Made by a program: the position numbers and the translations under genes
Assembly: GCF_036227325.1 (NCBI RefSeq)
Contig: NZ_CP109467.1
Location: 930,001-994,000, forward strand
Source: Streptomyces sp. NBC_01465
GTDB taxonomy: Bacteria; Actinomycetota; Actinomycetes; Streptomycetales; Streptomycetaceae
Direction of reading: 5' to 3'
DNA: 64,000 nucleotides
The notes under the pieces: model-generated
The model's database searches: none
What the model saw: only the letters and a program-made list of their open reading frames with translations
Told to the model about the DNA's origin: nothing
In this document: positions 38,525 to 46,542 of the stretch, in pieces
Layout: each line of letters begins with the position of its first letter
Position numbering within the stretch: the stretch's first letter is position 1

Positions 38525-38596
38525 TGGGCGATACTGGGTTCGAACCAGTGACCTCTTCGGTGTGAACGAAGCGCTCTCCCACTGAGCTAATCGCCC
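38525..38596 (-). tRNA. tRNA-Val(CAC), copy 2
   Basis: Identical in all 72 bases to the copy at 28601-28672 (77 bases identical with flanks), same orientation. Anticodon CAC; CCA not encoded. TAATGT on the minus strand lies just upstream as a possible -10 box, without a clear -35. Confidence 0.97.
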
Positions 38597-38650
38597 GGGC
38601 ACACCGCAAACATTACCGCATGCCCACGGGTCCCCCGGACCACTCCCCGG

Positions 38651-39106
38651 TCACTCGTTGATCTTCCACGGCATCACGATGCCGAACTTCCAGACATAGA
38701 TCCCGACCAGCACCGCGACGATCACCAGACCGATCACGGTCAGGGTGATGTTCCGCCTGCGCACCTTGGGATCGAGGGCCTTCTGGGCTGCCTCGGTGAC
38801 CTTCCGCTTCGTCCACCGCAGCACCAGCTGCGCCCAGACGAACTCGGTCGCCCAGATCGCCATCCCGCCGAAGATCACCAGCCATCCCGGGCCCGGCAAC
38901 GGCAGCATGATGATGCCCGCGACCACGACCGCGAGGCCCACGACGAAAACGCCCACCTGCCAGCTCAGGTGCAGGGCCCTGGACGCCTTGATGAACTGGG
39001 GCGCCTTGGAGCCGAGCTCCGGCGCCGCCTCGGTCACGTCCCCCGTGGCGGGGTCTCGGGGCGCCGGTACGGCGGCCGATTTCCGCTCGTCACTCTCCGC
39101 ATTCAT
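38651..39106 (-). CDS. TIGR02611-type PGPGW membrane protein
   Basis: 151 residues. Helices at about 48-65 and 125-142 flank the PGPGW motif (IMLPLPGPGWLVIFGGMAIWATEF), which defines the family. The N-terminus is charged and Ala/Pro rich. No function is known for this conserved actinobacterial protein. It is divergent from ssgB and upstream of tRNA-Val copy 2 on the same strand. Confidence 0.88.
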   Translation of the reverse strand: MNAESDERKSAAVPAPRDPATGDVTEAAPELGSKAPQFIKASRALHLSWQVGVFVVGLAVVVAGIIMLPLPGPGWLVIFGGMAIWATEFVWAQLVLRWTKRKVTEAAQKALDPKVRRRNITLTVIGLVIVAVLVGIYVWKFGIVMPWKINE

Positions 39107-39211
39107 GTGGCCCAACCTACCGGACCCGCGCGTGTCACTGGAATGGACGCATTGCACAAAGTGATACTCCGCCGTACGAGTGGCCCGAAGACACACAAAC
39201 CGGTCAGAGGG

Positions 39212-39238
39212 GTTTACAACGGCACTGTAGGTGGCATG
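39212..39238 (+). promoter_or_regulatory. Possible stress-sigma promoter of ssgB
   Basis: GTTTAC (39212-39217) followed after about 12 bases by GGTGGCAT resembles a sigma-B/sigma-H-type promoter. In S. coelicolor ssgB is reported to be sigma-H dependent. The -10 match to GGGTAT is poor, so this is tentative. Confidence 0.3.
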
Positions 39239-39296
39239 TCGATTTCGCCGACGTGCGAATCCCCGAGCGCACACTGAGCGAAAGGCCCTGGCGCTT

Positions 39297-39710
39297 ATGA
39301 ACACCACGGTCAGCTGCGAGCTGCACCTGCGCCTCGTTGTGTCGAGCGAGTCATCACTGCCTGTACCCGCGGGCCTGCGGTATGACACGGCCGATCCGTA
39401 TGCCGTGCACGCCACCTTCCACACCGGAGCCGAGGAGACTGTCGAGTGGGTTTTCGCCCGCGATCTCCTCGCCGAGGGCCTGCACCGGCCCACCGGCACC
39501 GGAGACGTCCGAGTCTGGCCGTCCCGTAGCCACGGTCAGGGCGTTGTCTGCATCGCCCTGAGCTCCCCGGAGGGAGAAGCCCTTCTCGAAGCCCCGGCAC
39601 GGGCTCTGGAGTCGTTCCTGAAGCGGACCGACGCCGCCGTGCCACCGGGCACCGAACACCGTCACTTCGATCTCGACACGGAGCTCTCGCACATCCTGGC
39701 CGAGAACTGA
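39297..39710 (+). CDS. ssgB: Sporulation-specific cell division protein SsgB
   Basis: 137 residues from ATG 39297. The sequence (MNTTVSCELHLRLVVSSESS, LRYDTADPYAVHATFHTG, VEWVFARDLLAEGLHRPTG) is nearly identical to the SsgB I recall from S. coelicolor. It is a SALP-family protein that, with SsgA, positions FtsZ for septation in aerial hyphae. Its presence shows a morphologically complex actinomycete. It stands alone, between divergent and downstream unrelated genes, with strong hairpins after it. Confidence 0.97.
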   Translation: MNTTVSCELHLRLVVSSESSLPVPAGLRYDTADPYAVHATFHTGAEETVEWVFARDLLAEGLHRPTGTGDVRVWPSRSHGQGVVCIALSSPEGEALLEAPARALESFLKRTDAAVPPGTEHRHFDLDTELSHILAEN

Positions 39711-39728
39711 GCCAGAGCGCGAGATGTT

Positions 39729-39759
39729 CGGTGCCGTCCGACTCGGGGCGACGGCACCG
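39729..39759 (+). terminator. Hairpin downstream of ssgB
   Basis: CGGTGCCGTC (39729-39738) pairs perfectly with GACGGCACCG (39750-39759). It starts 19 bases past the ssgB stop. Confidence 0.7.
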
Positions 39760-39782
39760 CGCAGACAACCACATACGGCAGA

Positions 39783-39827
39783 CACCGGCGCCGTCCCACG
39801 GAACCCACCGTGCGGACGGCGCCGGTG
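39783..39827 (+). terminator. Second, longer hairpin downstream of ssgB
   Basis: CACCGGCGCCGTCC pairs with GGACGGCGCCGGTG (39814-39827), extended inwards by CACGG/CCGTG. The two hairpins together isolate ssgB from the next gene. Confidence 0.6.
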
Positions 39828-39902
39828 CGCTGTCGGGGCGAGCCGCTAGAGTCGGCCAGCATCCGGGCGGGTAGACGCCCGTTGCAGCCCAGGGAGCGAA
39901 TC

Positions 39903-40460
39903 GTGCTGATCCCCCACGACACCCGCATTGCCCTCGACGCAGTGGTCGGTCTGGTGAACACCGCACCGCTGAGCGACGAGCCGGACAGCCTCTTGGACCT
40001 CGAATCGCTGTACGGCTTCGCGGAGCGCCACGACCTCAGCGGTGTCGGCGACCTCGGGGAGCAGGACCTGAAGGCCGTGCGCGAGGTACGGGAGCAGTTC
40101 GCGGGGGTGTTCGCGGCCGACCGGCCGCAGGAGGCCGCCGAGCTGGTCAACCGGCTGGTCGCGGCCGCCGGCACGACCCCCCAGCTCACCGACCACGACG
40201 GCTACGACTGGCATGTGCACTACTTCGCACCCGGCGCCTCGATGGCGGACCACCTGGCCGCCGACGGCGGGATGGCGCTGGCCTACTTCGTCGTGGCGGG
40301 CGAGCAGGAGCGGCTGCGGCGGTGCGAGGCGCCGGACTGCGGGCACGCCTTCGTCGACCTCTCGCGCAATCGTTCGCGCCGGTACTGCTCCAGCCGTACC
40401 TGCGGCAACCGCCTCCACGTGGCGGCGTACCGGGCCCGTCGCAAGGCCGCGACCGACTGA
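39903..40460 (+). CDS. CGNR zinc-finger (ABATE-type) regulator
   Basis: 185 residues from GTG 39903 with GGGAG upstream. The N-terminal helical ABATE region starts LIPHDTRIALDAVVGLVNTAP. The C-terminal zinc finger is CEAPDCGHAFVDLSRNRSRRYC with the defining CGNR in SSRTCGNRLHVAAYRARRK. Such proteins are predicted stress-linked transcription regulators; the target is unknown. It follows ssgB on the same strand but beyond two hairpins, so it is probably independent. Confidence 0.88.
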   Translation: MLIPHDTRIALDAVVGLVNTAPLSDEPDSLLDLESLYGFAERHDLSGVGDLGEQDLKAVREVREQFAGVFAADRPQEAAELVNRLVAAAGTTPQLTDHDGYDWHVHYFAPGASMADHLAADGGMALAYFVVAGEQERLRRCEAPDCGHAFVDLSRNRSRRYCSSRTCGNRLHVAAYRARRKAATD

Positions 40461-40463
40461 CGG

Positions 40464-40649
40464 TCACAGCATGAAGAGATCGTGCAGGGCTGCCGTCAGG
40501 ATCAGGCCCCCGACCACCCCGAGGAAGATCATCAGGGGTGGCTGGGAGAGAGCGTAGAGGCAGCCGCGCGGCTCGGGGACCGGATCGTCGGGGGCGGCGG
40601 CCAGGGGTGCGGTGGGGGCGGTGACGTCGTCCCGCGATGTGTCGAGCAT
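40464..40649 (-). CDS. Small single-pass membrane protein
   Basis: 61 residues. A Pro/Ala/Asp-rich N-terminus precedes PRGCLYALSQPPLMIFLGVVGGLILTAALHDLF, a single membrane helix near the C-terminus. It is convergent with the CGNR gene (stops three bases apart). It looks like a real conserved small protein, but no function can be given. Confidence 0.6.
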   Translation of the reverse strand: MLDTSRDDVTAPTAPLAAAPDDPVPEPRGCLYALSQPPLMIFLGVVGGLILTAALHDLFML

Positions 40650-40751
40650 CTCGGGGTGATGATGACGCAGGCTGCGGGGTTCGCGCTGCCAACACGCCTG
40701 GAAATCGCGGGAGTTCGCCGGATCCCGTGGGTGTCCGGACGTGCGTGCGGG

Positions 40752-41765
40752 TCAGCGGGGCAGAACGCTCGATGCGCGTACGACGAGTTCGGGCTGGAGC
40801 AGCACGTTGCGGTGCAGGTGCTCGCCGTCGCCGATGTGGCCCGACTCCTCGAGCAGGAGTTCCGCGGCCATGCGCCCCATGAGCGCGGCGGGCTGGCGCA
40901 CCGAGGTCAGCGGCACGGCGGCCGCGGCGGCGAATTCGATGTCGTCGTAACCGACGATGGCCATGTCCTCGGGGACCTTCACGCCGGCCGCGTAGAGCGA
41001 CTGCAGGACGCCGAGCGCCAGCAGGTCGTTGGCGCAGAACACGGCGGTCGGGCGGGGCACCAGGCCGACGAGGCGCGCGCCCGCGTCCCGGCCCGCCGCG
41101 ACGTCGAGGCGGTGGGTGACGATCTCGACCAGCGCGTCGGCCGGCAGCCCCGCCTCGGCGAGGGCCGCGAGGGCGCCCTGGCGGCGGTCCTGGATCTGCC
41201 GCAGCTCGGGCGGGCCGCTGACGTACGCGATCGACTCGTGGCCCGCGGCGACCAGGTGGCGTACGGCCAGGGTGCCGCCCTGGACGTCGTCGACCGAGAC
41301 CGCGCAGGAGGCCGCTCCCGAGGCCACCCGGTCCACCAGGACGAACGGGATGGAGTGCCGCCCGAAGGCCTCCAGGCTGCGGCCTGTGGGGTCGGCGGGG
41401 GTGACGAGGACGCCGGCCACCCGCTGTTCGGCGAAGAGCGCGAGGTAGTCGGCCTCCTCGGCGGGGTTCTGGTCGCTGTTGCAGACCATCACGCCGAGCC
41501 CGGCCTTGCGGGCCGCGCGCTCGGCGCCGCGGGCGACGTCGACGAAGAAGGGGTTGCCCATGTCGAGCACGAGCAGCGCCACGATGCGGCTGCTGCCGGC
41601 CCGCAGCTGGCGGGCCGACTCGCTGCGCACGTAGCCGAGTTCGTCGATCGCGGCCTGGACCTTGCCGCGGGTCTCGGGCGAGACGGAGCCCGGTCTGTTG
41701 ATGACATTCGAGACCGTGCCGACCGAGACGCCCGCCCGGCGGGCCACGTCCTTGATTCCTGCCAC
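40752..41765 (-). CDS. LacI-family regulator, likely of the rhamnose genes
   Basis: 337 residues from GTG 41765. The N-terminal helix-turn-helix GIKDVARRAGVSVGTVSNVINRP is followed by the hinge LGYVRSESARQLRAG and a periplasmic-binding-type effector domain (IVALLVLDMGNPFFVDVARGAE, GYDDIEFAAAAAVPLTSVRQP). It lies 68 bases downstream of rhaM on the same strand. The shared operators at rhaI, rhaM and the ABC operon suggest it represses all three, with rhamnose or a derivative as inducer. This link is inferred. Confidence 0.92.
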   Translation of the reverse strand: MAGIKDVARRAGVSVGTVSNVINRPGSVSPETRGKVQAAIDELGYVRSESARQLRAGSSRIVALLVLDMGNPFFVDVARGAERAARKAGLGVMVCNSDQNPAEEADYLALFAEQRVAGVLVTPADPTGRSLEAFGRHSIPFVLVDRVASGAASCAVSVDDVQGGTLAVRHLVAAGHESIAYVSGPPELRQIQDRRQGALAALAEAGLPADALVEIVTHRLDVAAGRDAGARLVGLVPRPTAVFCANDLLALGVLQSLYAAGVKVPEDMAIVGYDDIEFAAAAAVPLTSVRQPAALMGRMAAELLLEESGHIGDGEHLHRNVLLQPELVVRASSVLPR

Positions 41766-41833
41766 CTTGTCCCACCTGAGTCACGGGTCCGGCGCGGCCG
41801 TCGGACGTCGGCCCATCGTACGGTCGCCGGCGC

Positions 41834-42154
41834 TCAGGCGAGGTGGAAGACCTCACTCAGCGGCTGCATCGCCGCGTCGGGGGCGCTGCCGTCGAGCGCC
41901 TCGAAGAACTCCCCCATCTCCGCCTGCCAGCGGGCGTTGACATCGGTGGCGTCCATCGCCGCGCGGGCGCGATCGAAGTCCTCGGTCTCCAGATATCCGA
42001 CGAGGAGCCCGTCCTCGCGCAGGAACAGTGAGTAGTTGCCCCAGCCGGTGGCCGAGAGGGCTTCGCGCATTTCCGGCCAGACGTCACGGTGGCGCAGCCG
42101 GTACTCGTCGAGCCGGTCGGGGCGGACCCTCAGGACGAAGCAGATGCGTTGCAC
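41834..42154 (-). CDS. rhaM: L-rhamnose mutarotase
   Basis: 106 residues, the length of RhaM/RhaU. The N-terminal RICFVLRVRPDRLDEYRLRH has the family Tyr18 and His22, followed by DVWPEM and WGNYSLFL. It interconverts alpha- and beta-L-rhamnopyranose, supplying the isomerase with its preferred anomer. GTG 42154. It is divergent from rhaI. Its promoter mirrors that of rhaI. Confidence 0.93.
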   Translation of the reverse strand: MQRICFVLRVRPDRLDEYRLRHRDVWPEMREALSATGWGNYSLFLREDGLLVGYLETEDFDRARAAMDATDVNARWQAEMGEFFEALDGSAPDAAMQPLSEVFHLA

Positions 42155-42172
42155 TTCCGGCCTCTCGCTCGG

Positions 42173-42184
42173 TGAACTGTTTCA
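42173..42184 (-). promoter_or_regulatory. LacI-type operator at rhaM
   Basis: On the minus strand TGAAACAGTTCA, nine bases after the rhaM -10 box. It is an imperfect palindrome matching the consensus TGAAACGATTCA at 10 of 12. Bound repressor would cover the start of transcription. Confidence 0.55.
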
Positions 42185-42193
42185 GGCGAGGCG

Positions 42194-42222
42194 AAGCTAG
42201 ATCGTCCCCGGCGGTGCGTCAA
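42194..42222 (-). promoter_or_regulatory. rhaM promoter
   Basis: On the minus strand TTGACG (42222-42217) and TAGCTT (42199-42194) with a 17-base spacer, identical boxes to the rhaI and ABC operon promoters. Confidence 0.7.
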
Positions 42223-42225
42223 GGG

Positions 42226-42254
42226 TTGACGGGGCCCGGCGGCGGGGCTAGCTT
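42226..42254 (+). promoter_or_regulatory. rhaI promoter
   Basis: TTGACG (42226-42231) and TAGCTT (42249-42254) with a 17-base spacer. It is back-to-back with the rhaM promoter, the two -35 boxes being only three bases apart. Confidence 0.7.
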
Positions 42255-42263
42255 CACCGCGGA

Positions 42264-42277
42264 ATGAATCGATTCAT
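42264..42277. promoter_or_regulatory. LacI-type operator at rhaI
   Basis: ATGAATCGATTCAT is a perfect 14-base palindrome starting nine bases after the rhaI -10 box, at the predicted start of transcription. It has the central CG typical of LacI-family sites. Confidence 0.65.
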
Positions 42278-42300
42278 GACTGTTCACCAAGGGGCTGTCC

Positions 42301-43467
42301 ATGTCTGACCTCCGGGCCGTGAAGGCCGCTCTGGCCACGCAGACGATCGAGACGCCGTCCTGGGGCTACGGGAACTCCGGCACCCGCTTCAAGGTGTTCG
42401 CCCAGGCCGGTGTGCCGCGCGACCCCTTCGAGAAGCTCGACGACGCCGCACAGGTGCACGCGTTCACCGGGGTGGCGCCGCGGGTCTCCCTGCACATTCC
42501 GTGGGACCGGGTCGACGACTACGCCGCGCTGGCCGCGTACGCCAAGGAACGCGGGCTGACCCTCGGCTCGATCAACTCCAACGTCTTCCAGGACGACGAC
42601 TACAAGCTGGGTTCGGTGACGCACCCCGATCCCGAGGTGCGCCGCAAGGCGGTGGCCCATCTGCTGGACTGCGTCGACATCATGGATGCCACGGGGTCCG
42701 CCGATCTGAAGCTGTGGTTCTCCGACGGCACCAACTACCCGGGCCAGGACGACGTGGTGGCCCGCCAGGACCGGCTCGCCGAGGCCCTCGCGACGGTGTA
42801 CGCGCGGCTCGGCGACGACCAGCGGATGCTCCTGGAGTACAAGCTGTTCGAGCCCGCCTTCTACACGACCGACGTCCCGGACTGGGGCACCGCCTACGCC
42901 CACTGTCTGACGCTCGGCGAGAAGGCCCAGGTGGTCGTGGACACCGGGCACCACGCCCCGGGCACCAACATCGAGTTCATCGTCGCGCTGCTGCTGCGCG
43001 CGAAGCGGCTCGGCGCCTTCGACTTCAACTCGCGGTTCTACGCCGACGACGACCTGATGGTCGGGGCCGCGGACCCCTTCCAGCTGTTCCGGATCATGCA
43101 CGAGGTGGTGCAGAACGGCGGGCTCGCCCCGGAGTCGGGCGTCAACTTCATGCTCGACCAGTGCCACAACATCGAGGCCAAGGTCCCTGCGGTCATCCGG
43201 TCCGTGATGAACGTCCAGGAGGCGACCGCCAAGGCGCTGCTCGTCGACGCCGCCGCACTCGCCGCGGCCCAGCGCTCCGGCGACGTACTCGCCGCGAACG
43301 CCGTGCTGATGGATGCATACAACACCGATGTGCGGCCGCTGCTCGCCGAGATCCGGGAGGAGGGCGGGCTGCACCCCGACCCGTTCGCCGCCTATCTGGC
43401 CTCCGGGCGGCAGGAGCGCATCGCCGCGGAGCGCGTGGGCGGGACCCAGGCGGGCTGGGGAGCCTGA
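42301..43467 (+). CDS. rhaI: L-rhamnose isomerase (Pseudomonas stutzeri type)
   Basis: 388 residues. It begins MSDLRAVKAALATQTIETPSWGYGNSGTRF, the typical start of the non-enterobacterial L-RhI family. It is a TIM barrel with metal and catalytic regions LEYKLFEPAFY, VVVDTGHHAPGTNIEF and FDFNSRFYADDDLM. It converts L-rhamnose to L-rhamnulose with a divalent metal. AAGGGG lies before the ATG. No kinase or aldolase gene follows, so later steps must be encoded elsewhere. Confidence 0.93.
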   Translation: MSDLRAVKAALATQTIETPSWGYGNSGTRFKVFAQAGVPRDPFEKLDDAAQVHAFTGVAPRVSLHIPWDRVDDYAALAAYAKERGLTLGSINSNVFQDDDYKLGSVTHPDPEVRRKAVAHLLDCVDIMDATGSADLKLWFSDGTNYPGQDDVVARQDRLAEALATVYARLGDDQRMLLEYKLFEPAFYTTDVPDWGTAYAHCLTLGEKAQVVVDTGHHAPGTNIEFIVALLLRAKRLGAFDFNSRFYADDDLMVGAADPFQLFRIMHEVVQNGGLAPESGVNFMLDQCHNIEAKVPAVIRSVMNVQEATAKALLVDAAALAAAQRSGDVLAANAVLMDAYNTDVRPLLAEIREEGGLHPDPFAAYLASGRQERIAAERVGGTQAGWGA

Positions 43468-43489
43468 TCCCCCGGCCCGGTCGCCGCCG

Positions 43490-43933
43490 CTAGATGCCGT
43501 GCTTTTTGAGGATGGCCTCGATGTCGTCGAAGTCGTCGGCCGGTGCGGCCGCCTTCGCCCTGGGCGCGGGCTGCGCCGCCGGCCGCGTGGCGGCACCGAG
43601 CGAGGGTGCGGACGCCGCCGGGGCCACCGCTTGGCGCTGCGCCGCCTCGGCGGCCTTGCGCTCCTTGCGCGTACCGCCGCCCCGGCGCTCGACGGCCCTG
43701 GTCGTCGCGAAGAGCAGCCAGGCGACCCCGAGCACGCCGAAGCCCAGCCAGACCGACGGCTTGAACACGATGTCGGACACCCAGCCGACGACGCCGGTCA
43801 TCACCAGGCCGACGGGGACGAGGGAGTAGGCGGCGATGCGCGTCGCCGACAGGAAGCGCTTGCGGTACGCCGTGATCGCGGCGATGCCCAGCCCTGCCGC
43901 GGACACGGCGGAAGCGACGGTCTCGGCAATCAT
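43490..43933 (-). CDS. Small membrane protein of unknown function
   Basis: 147 residues from ATG 43933, chosen for GGAGGA upstream; longer in-frame starts exist at 43951 and 43975. Two helices (AYSLVPVGLVMTGVVGWV and WLGFGVLGVAWLLFATT) are followed by a basic, Ala/Pro-rich tail that ends in DDFDDIEAILKKHGI. This acidic C-terminal helix looks conserved in Streptomyces relatives. The function is unknown. It converges on rhaI. Confidence 0.7.
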   Translation of the reverse strand: MIAETVASAVSAAGLGIAAITAYRKRFLSATRIAAYSLVPVGLVMTGVVGWVSDIVFKPSVWLGFGVLGVAWLLFATTRAVERRGGGTRKERKAAEAAQRQAVAPAASAPSLGAATRPAAQPAPRAKAAAPADDFDDIEAILKKHGI

Positions 43934-44087
43934 CCGGTCTCCTCCAGCCATGGGGTCTTTCACTCCATCCTGCACCTGACCGCCACGCAGGGGCCACGAT
44001 CCGGCAGGACCTCAGGGTCATCTCCGGGAAACGATCCTCCTCAGGTCCCGGTGGGGCATCGTCCCCCGGTACTGGGAGACTGGCCCC

Positions 44088-44603
44088 ATGAGCGACTCCA
44101 CCCCCGACTCCCCCGCCCGCCCCGTCGTCCTCGACGTCTGGTGCGAGCTGCAGTGCCCCGACTGCCACAGCGCCCTCGACGACGTCCGCGCCCTGCGTGC
44201 CCGCTACGGCGACCGCCTGGAGCTGCGGCTGCGCCACTTCCCCCTGGAGAAGCACAAGCACGCCTACGCGGCCGCACAGGCCGCGGAAGAGGCGTTCGAG
44301 CAGGGGCAGGGCTGGCCGTACGTGGAAGCCGTCCTCGCGCGCACCGAGGAGCTCGGCGCGCAGGGCGAACCGCTGCTGCTGGAGATCGCGGGCGAACTGG
44401 GCCTGGACGCCGAGGAGTTCGACACCGCGCTGATCGACGGCCGGCATCTGCTGATCGTCGACGCCGACCAGGCGGAGGGCAAGGCGATCGGTGTCACCGG
44501 CACTCCGACGTACGTCATCGACGGGGAGCGTCTGGACGGCGGCAAGAGCCAGGACGGTCTGCGGGAGCGGATCGAGGAGATCGCCGATCGGCTGCTCGGC
44601 TAG
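44088..44603 (+). CDS. DsbA-family (thioredoxin-fold) oxidoreductase
   Basis: 171 residues. The thioredoxin fold opens with VVLDVWCELQCPDCHSAL: Cys23-Pro-Asp-Cys26 is the CxxC active site, with an extra Cys19. The cis-proline loop is GVTGTPTYVIDG. There is no signal peptide, so it acts in the cytoplasm, like FrnE/DsbA relatives. Its TAG stop (44601-44603) is formed by the left end of the adjacent MITE-like element. Confidence 0.88.
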   Translation: MSDSTPDSPARPVVLDVWCELQCPDCHSALDDVRALRARYGDRLELRLRHFPLEKHKHAYAAAQAAEEAFEQGQGWPYVEAVLARTEELGAQGEPLLLEIAGELGLDAEEFDTALIDGRHLLIVDADQAEGKAIGVTGTPTYVIDGERLDGGKSQDGLRERIEEIADRLLG

Positions 44604-44841
44604 GGGGTGTCCGGCGGATCAGGTCGCCCTTGCTGGGCGTTGAGCCTTTCACTGCGGGTGAGCGGTGGTCTGGTGCACTGCGCTTCGCTCCGTCTCGGCT
44701 CTTAGATTCATCCTTCGGATGCCGAGCGCAGCTGCAAGGCGGAGGAGGGAAGCAACGCGGAGCGTTGTTGACCGACGACAACGCCGCAGATGTGCGTGCC
44801 AGACCGGCGCGACCGCGGCATGATCCGCCGGACACCCCCTA
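44601..44841. mobile_element. MITE-like element with 21-bp perfect terminal inverted repeats
   Basis: TAGGGGGTGTCCGGCGGATC (44601 on) is repeated in inverted form at 44821-44841, 21 bases with no mismatch. CTAG occurs at both outer edges (44600-44603 and 44839-44842), consistent with a CTAG or TA target duplication. The 199 internal bases have no ORF of transposase length. The end sequence GGGGTGTCCGG is familiar from short repeats scattered in Streptomyces genomes. The two flanking convergent genes take their TAG stops from the duplicated CTAG. Confidence 0.75.
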
Positions 44842-45672
44842 GAGGAGCTGCTTGGTGAGGTGGCGTGAGGCGGTCTCGTAGCCGAGCGACTCGTAGAGAC
44901 GGATCGCCGGGGTGTTGCCCGCGAAGACGTTCAGGCCCAGGCGGTTCGTCCCTGCGGCCAGCGCCTCGTGCTCGGCGATCAGCATCAGCGTGCGGCCGTG
45001 GCCGCGGCCACGGTGCTGCTCGTCGACCACGACGTCGTAGACGAAGTGGCCCGTGCGGTCCGGGGACGCACCCGACCAGACGTGCCCGACCGCCTCGCCT
45101 TCGCTGACCAGCACCTTGATGGAGACCCCGGCGGTGGCCAGGCCGTCCGGCAGGAATCTGCGGTGGTCGGCCTCGGCCTTGGCTCTGGCCTGCGGCTCCG
45201 CCACGCCCCGGTCCATCCAGGTCTGCGCGTAACTGACGAGGTCCTCCACCTTCCAGGCCAGGAACTCGTCCTCGGTCATTCCCCGGACCTCCGTCCCCTC
45301 CGGCAGGGCGGGCGGCTGTTCCGGGAGCTGCTTGAGCATCGCGCGGTTGCGCTCCGTGTAACCGAGGGCGGCAGCCATCCGGAGGGCGGCCTCGGCGCGG
45401 TCGGGCACCGTGATCCGCACCTGCCCGCACCCCCAGCCGCGCAGCACCTCCTCGGCCGCGAGCGCGGCGACCGTGCCGCGACCGCGCCTGCGGTCCGGCT
45501 CGCTGATCCGAAGTCCGCTGATGCGGGCCCAAGTGGGGCCGAAATCCCCGTCGGTGGAGAGTTTCACGGCCCCGACGGGGCGGCTGTTCACGCACACTTC
45601 GTACTGACGCGACTTCGTGCCGTCGGCGCCCTGCTGAAGCGGCCCGGTCGGCCGCAGGGTAGTGGTCATCAT
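44839..45672 (-). CDS. Tandem GNAT N-acetyltransferase
   Basis: 277 residues from ATG 45672 (the next codon is also ATG). Two acetyltransferase halves are visible. The N-terminal one has ARISGLRISEPDRRRGRGTVAALAAEEV. The C-terminal one has FVYDVVVDEQHRGRGHGRTLMLIAEHEA with the acetyl-CoA loop RGRGHG, and NVFAGNTPAIRLYESLGY. The substrate is unknown. Its stop codon lies in the right end of the MITE-like element. Confidence 0.88.
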   Translation of the reverse strand: MMTTTLRPTGPLQQGADGTKSRQYEVCVNSRPVGAVKLSTDGDFGPTWARISGLRISEPDRRRGRGTVAALAAEEVLRGWGCGQVRITVPDRAEAALRMAAALGYTERNRAMLKQLPEQPPALPEGTEVRGMTEDEFLAWKVEDLVSYAQTWMDRGVAEPQARAKAEADHRRFLPDGLATAGVSIKVLVSEGEAVGHVWSGASPDRTGHFVYDVVVDEQHRGRGHGRTLMLIAEHEALAAGTNRLGLNVFAGNTPAIRLYESLGYETASRHLTKQLL

Positions 45673-45720
45673 GGGAGTTGTACCCGGCCGAAAACCAGGC
45701 GGCATCCCGTTTTCCCAGCT

Positions 45721-46542
45721 CTACGGATCCAGGTCGTCCGCGGCGCGCTCGTCCCAGATCCGCATGGCCTTGGCGGTCACCGGGCCCGGCTCCTGCCCCA
45801 GCTGCCGGCCGTCGACGCGTACGACCGCCTGGACGTCGCGCAGGGTCGAGGTCAGGAAGATCTCCTCGGCACGGTCGAGTGCGTCCAGCGGCAGATCGGT
45901 CTCCTGGGCGCCGGCCCATTCGACGGCCAGGGCGCGGGTGATCCCGGCCAGACAGCCGGATGCGAGCGGCGGGGTGTGGAGCACTCCGTCGAGTACGACG
46001 AAGACATTGGAGCCCGTGCCTTCGCAGAGCCGGCCCACCGTGTTCCCGAACAGCGCCTCGGACGCGCCCTGTTCATGTGCCTTGGCGAGCGCGACGACGT
46101 TCTCCGCGTACGACGTCGTCTTCAGCCCCGCCAGAGCGCTGCGCTCGTTGCGCGTCCACGGGACGGTGATCACCGCGGTGGTGTCGGGCCGACGCGAGGT
46201 CTCGCCCACCGCGACGACCAGGGTCGAGCCCGCGTCGCCGCGGTCGGAGCCGAGCGGGGAGAGGCCGCCGGTGTAGGTGATGCGCAGGCGGCCCAGGGGC
46301 ATGGGGTTGGCGTCGAGGACCGCGGTGCAGGCGCGGCGCACCTCGTCCAGGTCCGGGTCGGGCAGACCGAGGCCCCGGGCCGAGCGGGTCAGCCGGTCGA
46401 GGTGGCGGGTGAGGGCGAAGATCCGCCCCTCGGTCGCCTTGACCGTCTCGAAGATGCCGTCGCCGACGGTCATCCCGTGGTCGAGGACGGAGACCGTCGC
46501 ATCGGCCGCGTCGTGCAGCCCGCCATTGACCCAGATCTTCAT
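45721..46542 (-). CDS. pabC: Aminodeoxychorismate lyase (class IV aminotransferase fold)
   Basis: 273 residues with GGAGG before ATG 46542. The PLP lysine is Lys141 in LKTTSYAENV, and the fold-type IV signature EGTGSNVFVVLDG follows at 174. It would release pyruvate from 4-amino-4-deoxychorismate to give p-aminobenzoate for folate. The pairing with pabB (ATGA overlap) supports lyase over branched-chain aminotransferase. Confidence 0.87.
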   Translation of the reverse strand: MKIWVNGGLHDAADATVSVLDHGMTVGDGIFETVKATEGRIFALTRHLDRLTRSARGLGLPDPDLDEVRRACTAVLDANPMPLGRLRITYTGGLSPLGSDRGDAGSTLVVAVGETSRRPDTTAVITVPWTRNERSALAGLKTTSYAENVVALAKAHEQGASEALFGNTVGRLCEGTGSNVFVVLDGVLHTPPLASGCLAGITRALAVEWAGAQETDLPLDALDRAEEIFLTSTLRDVQAVVRVDGRQLGQEPGPVTAKAMRIWDERAADDLDP

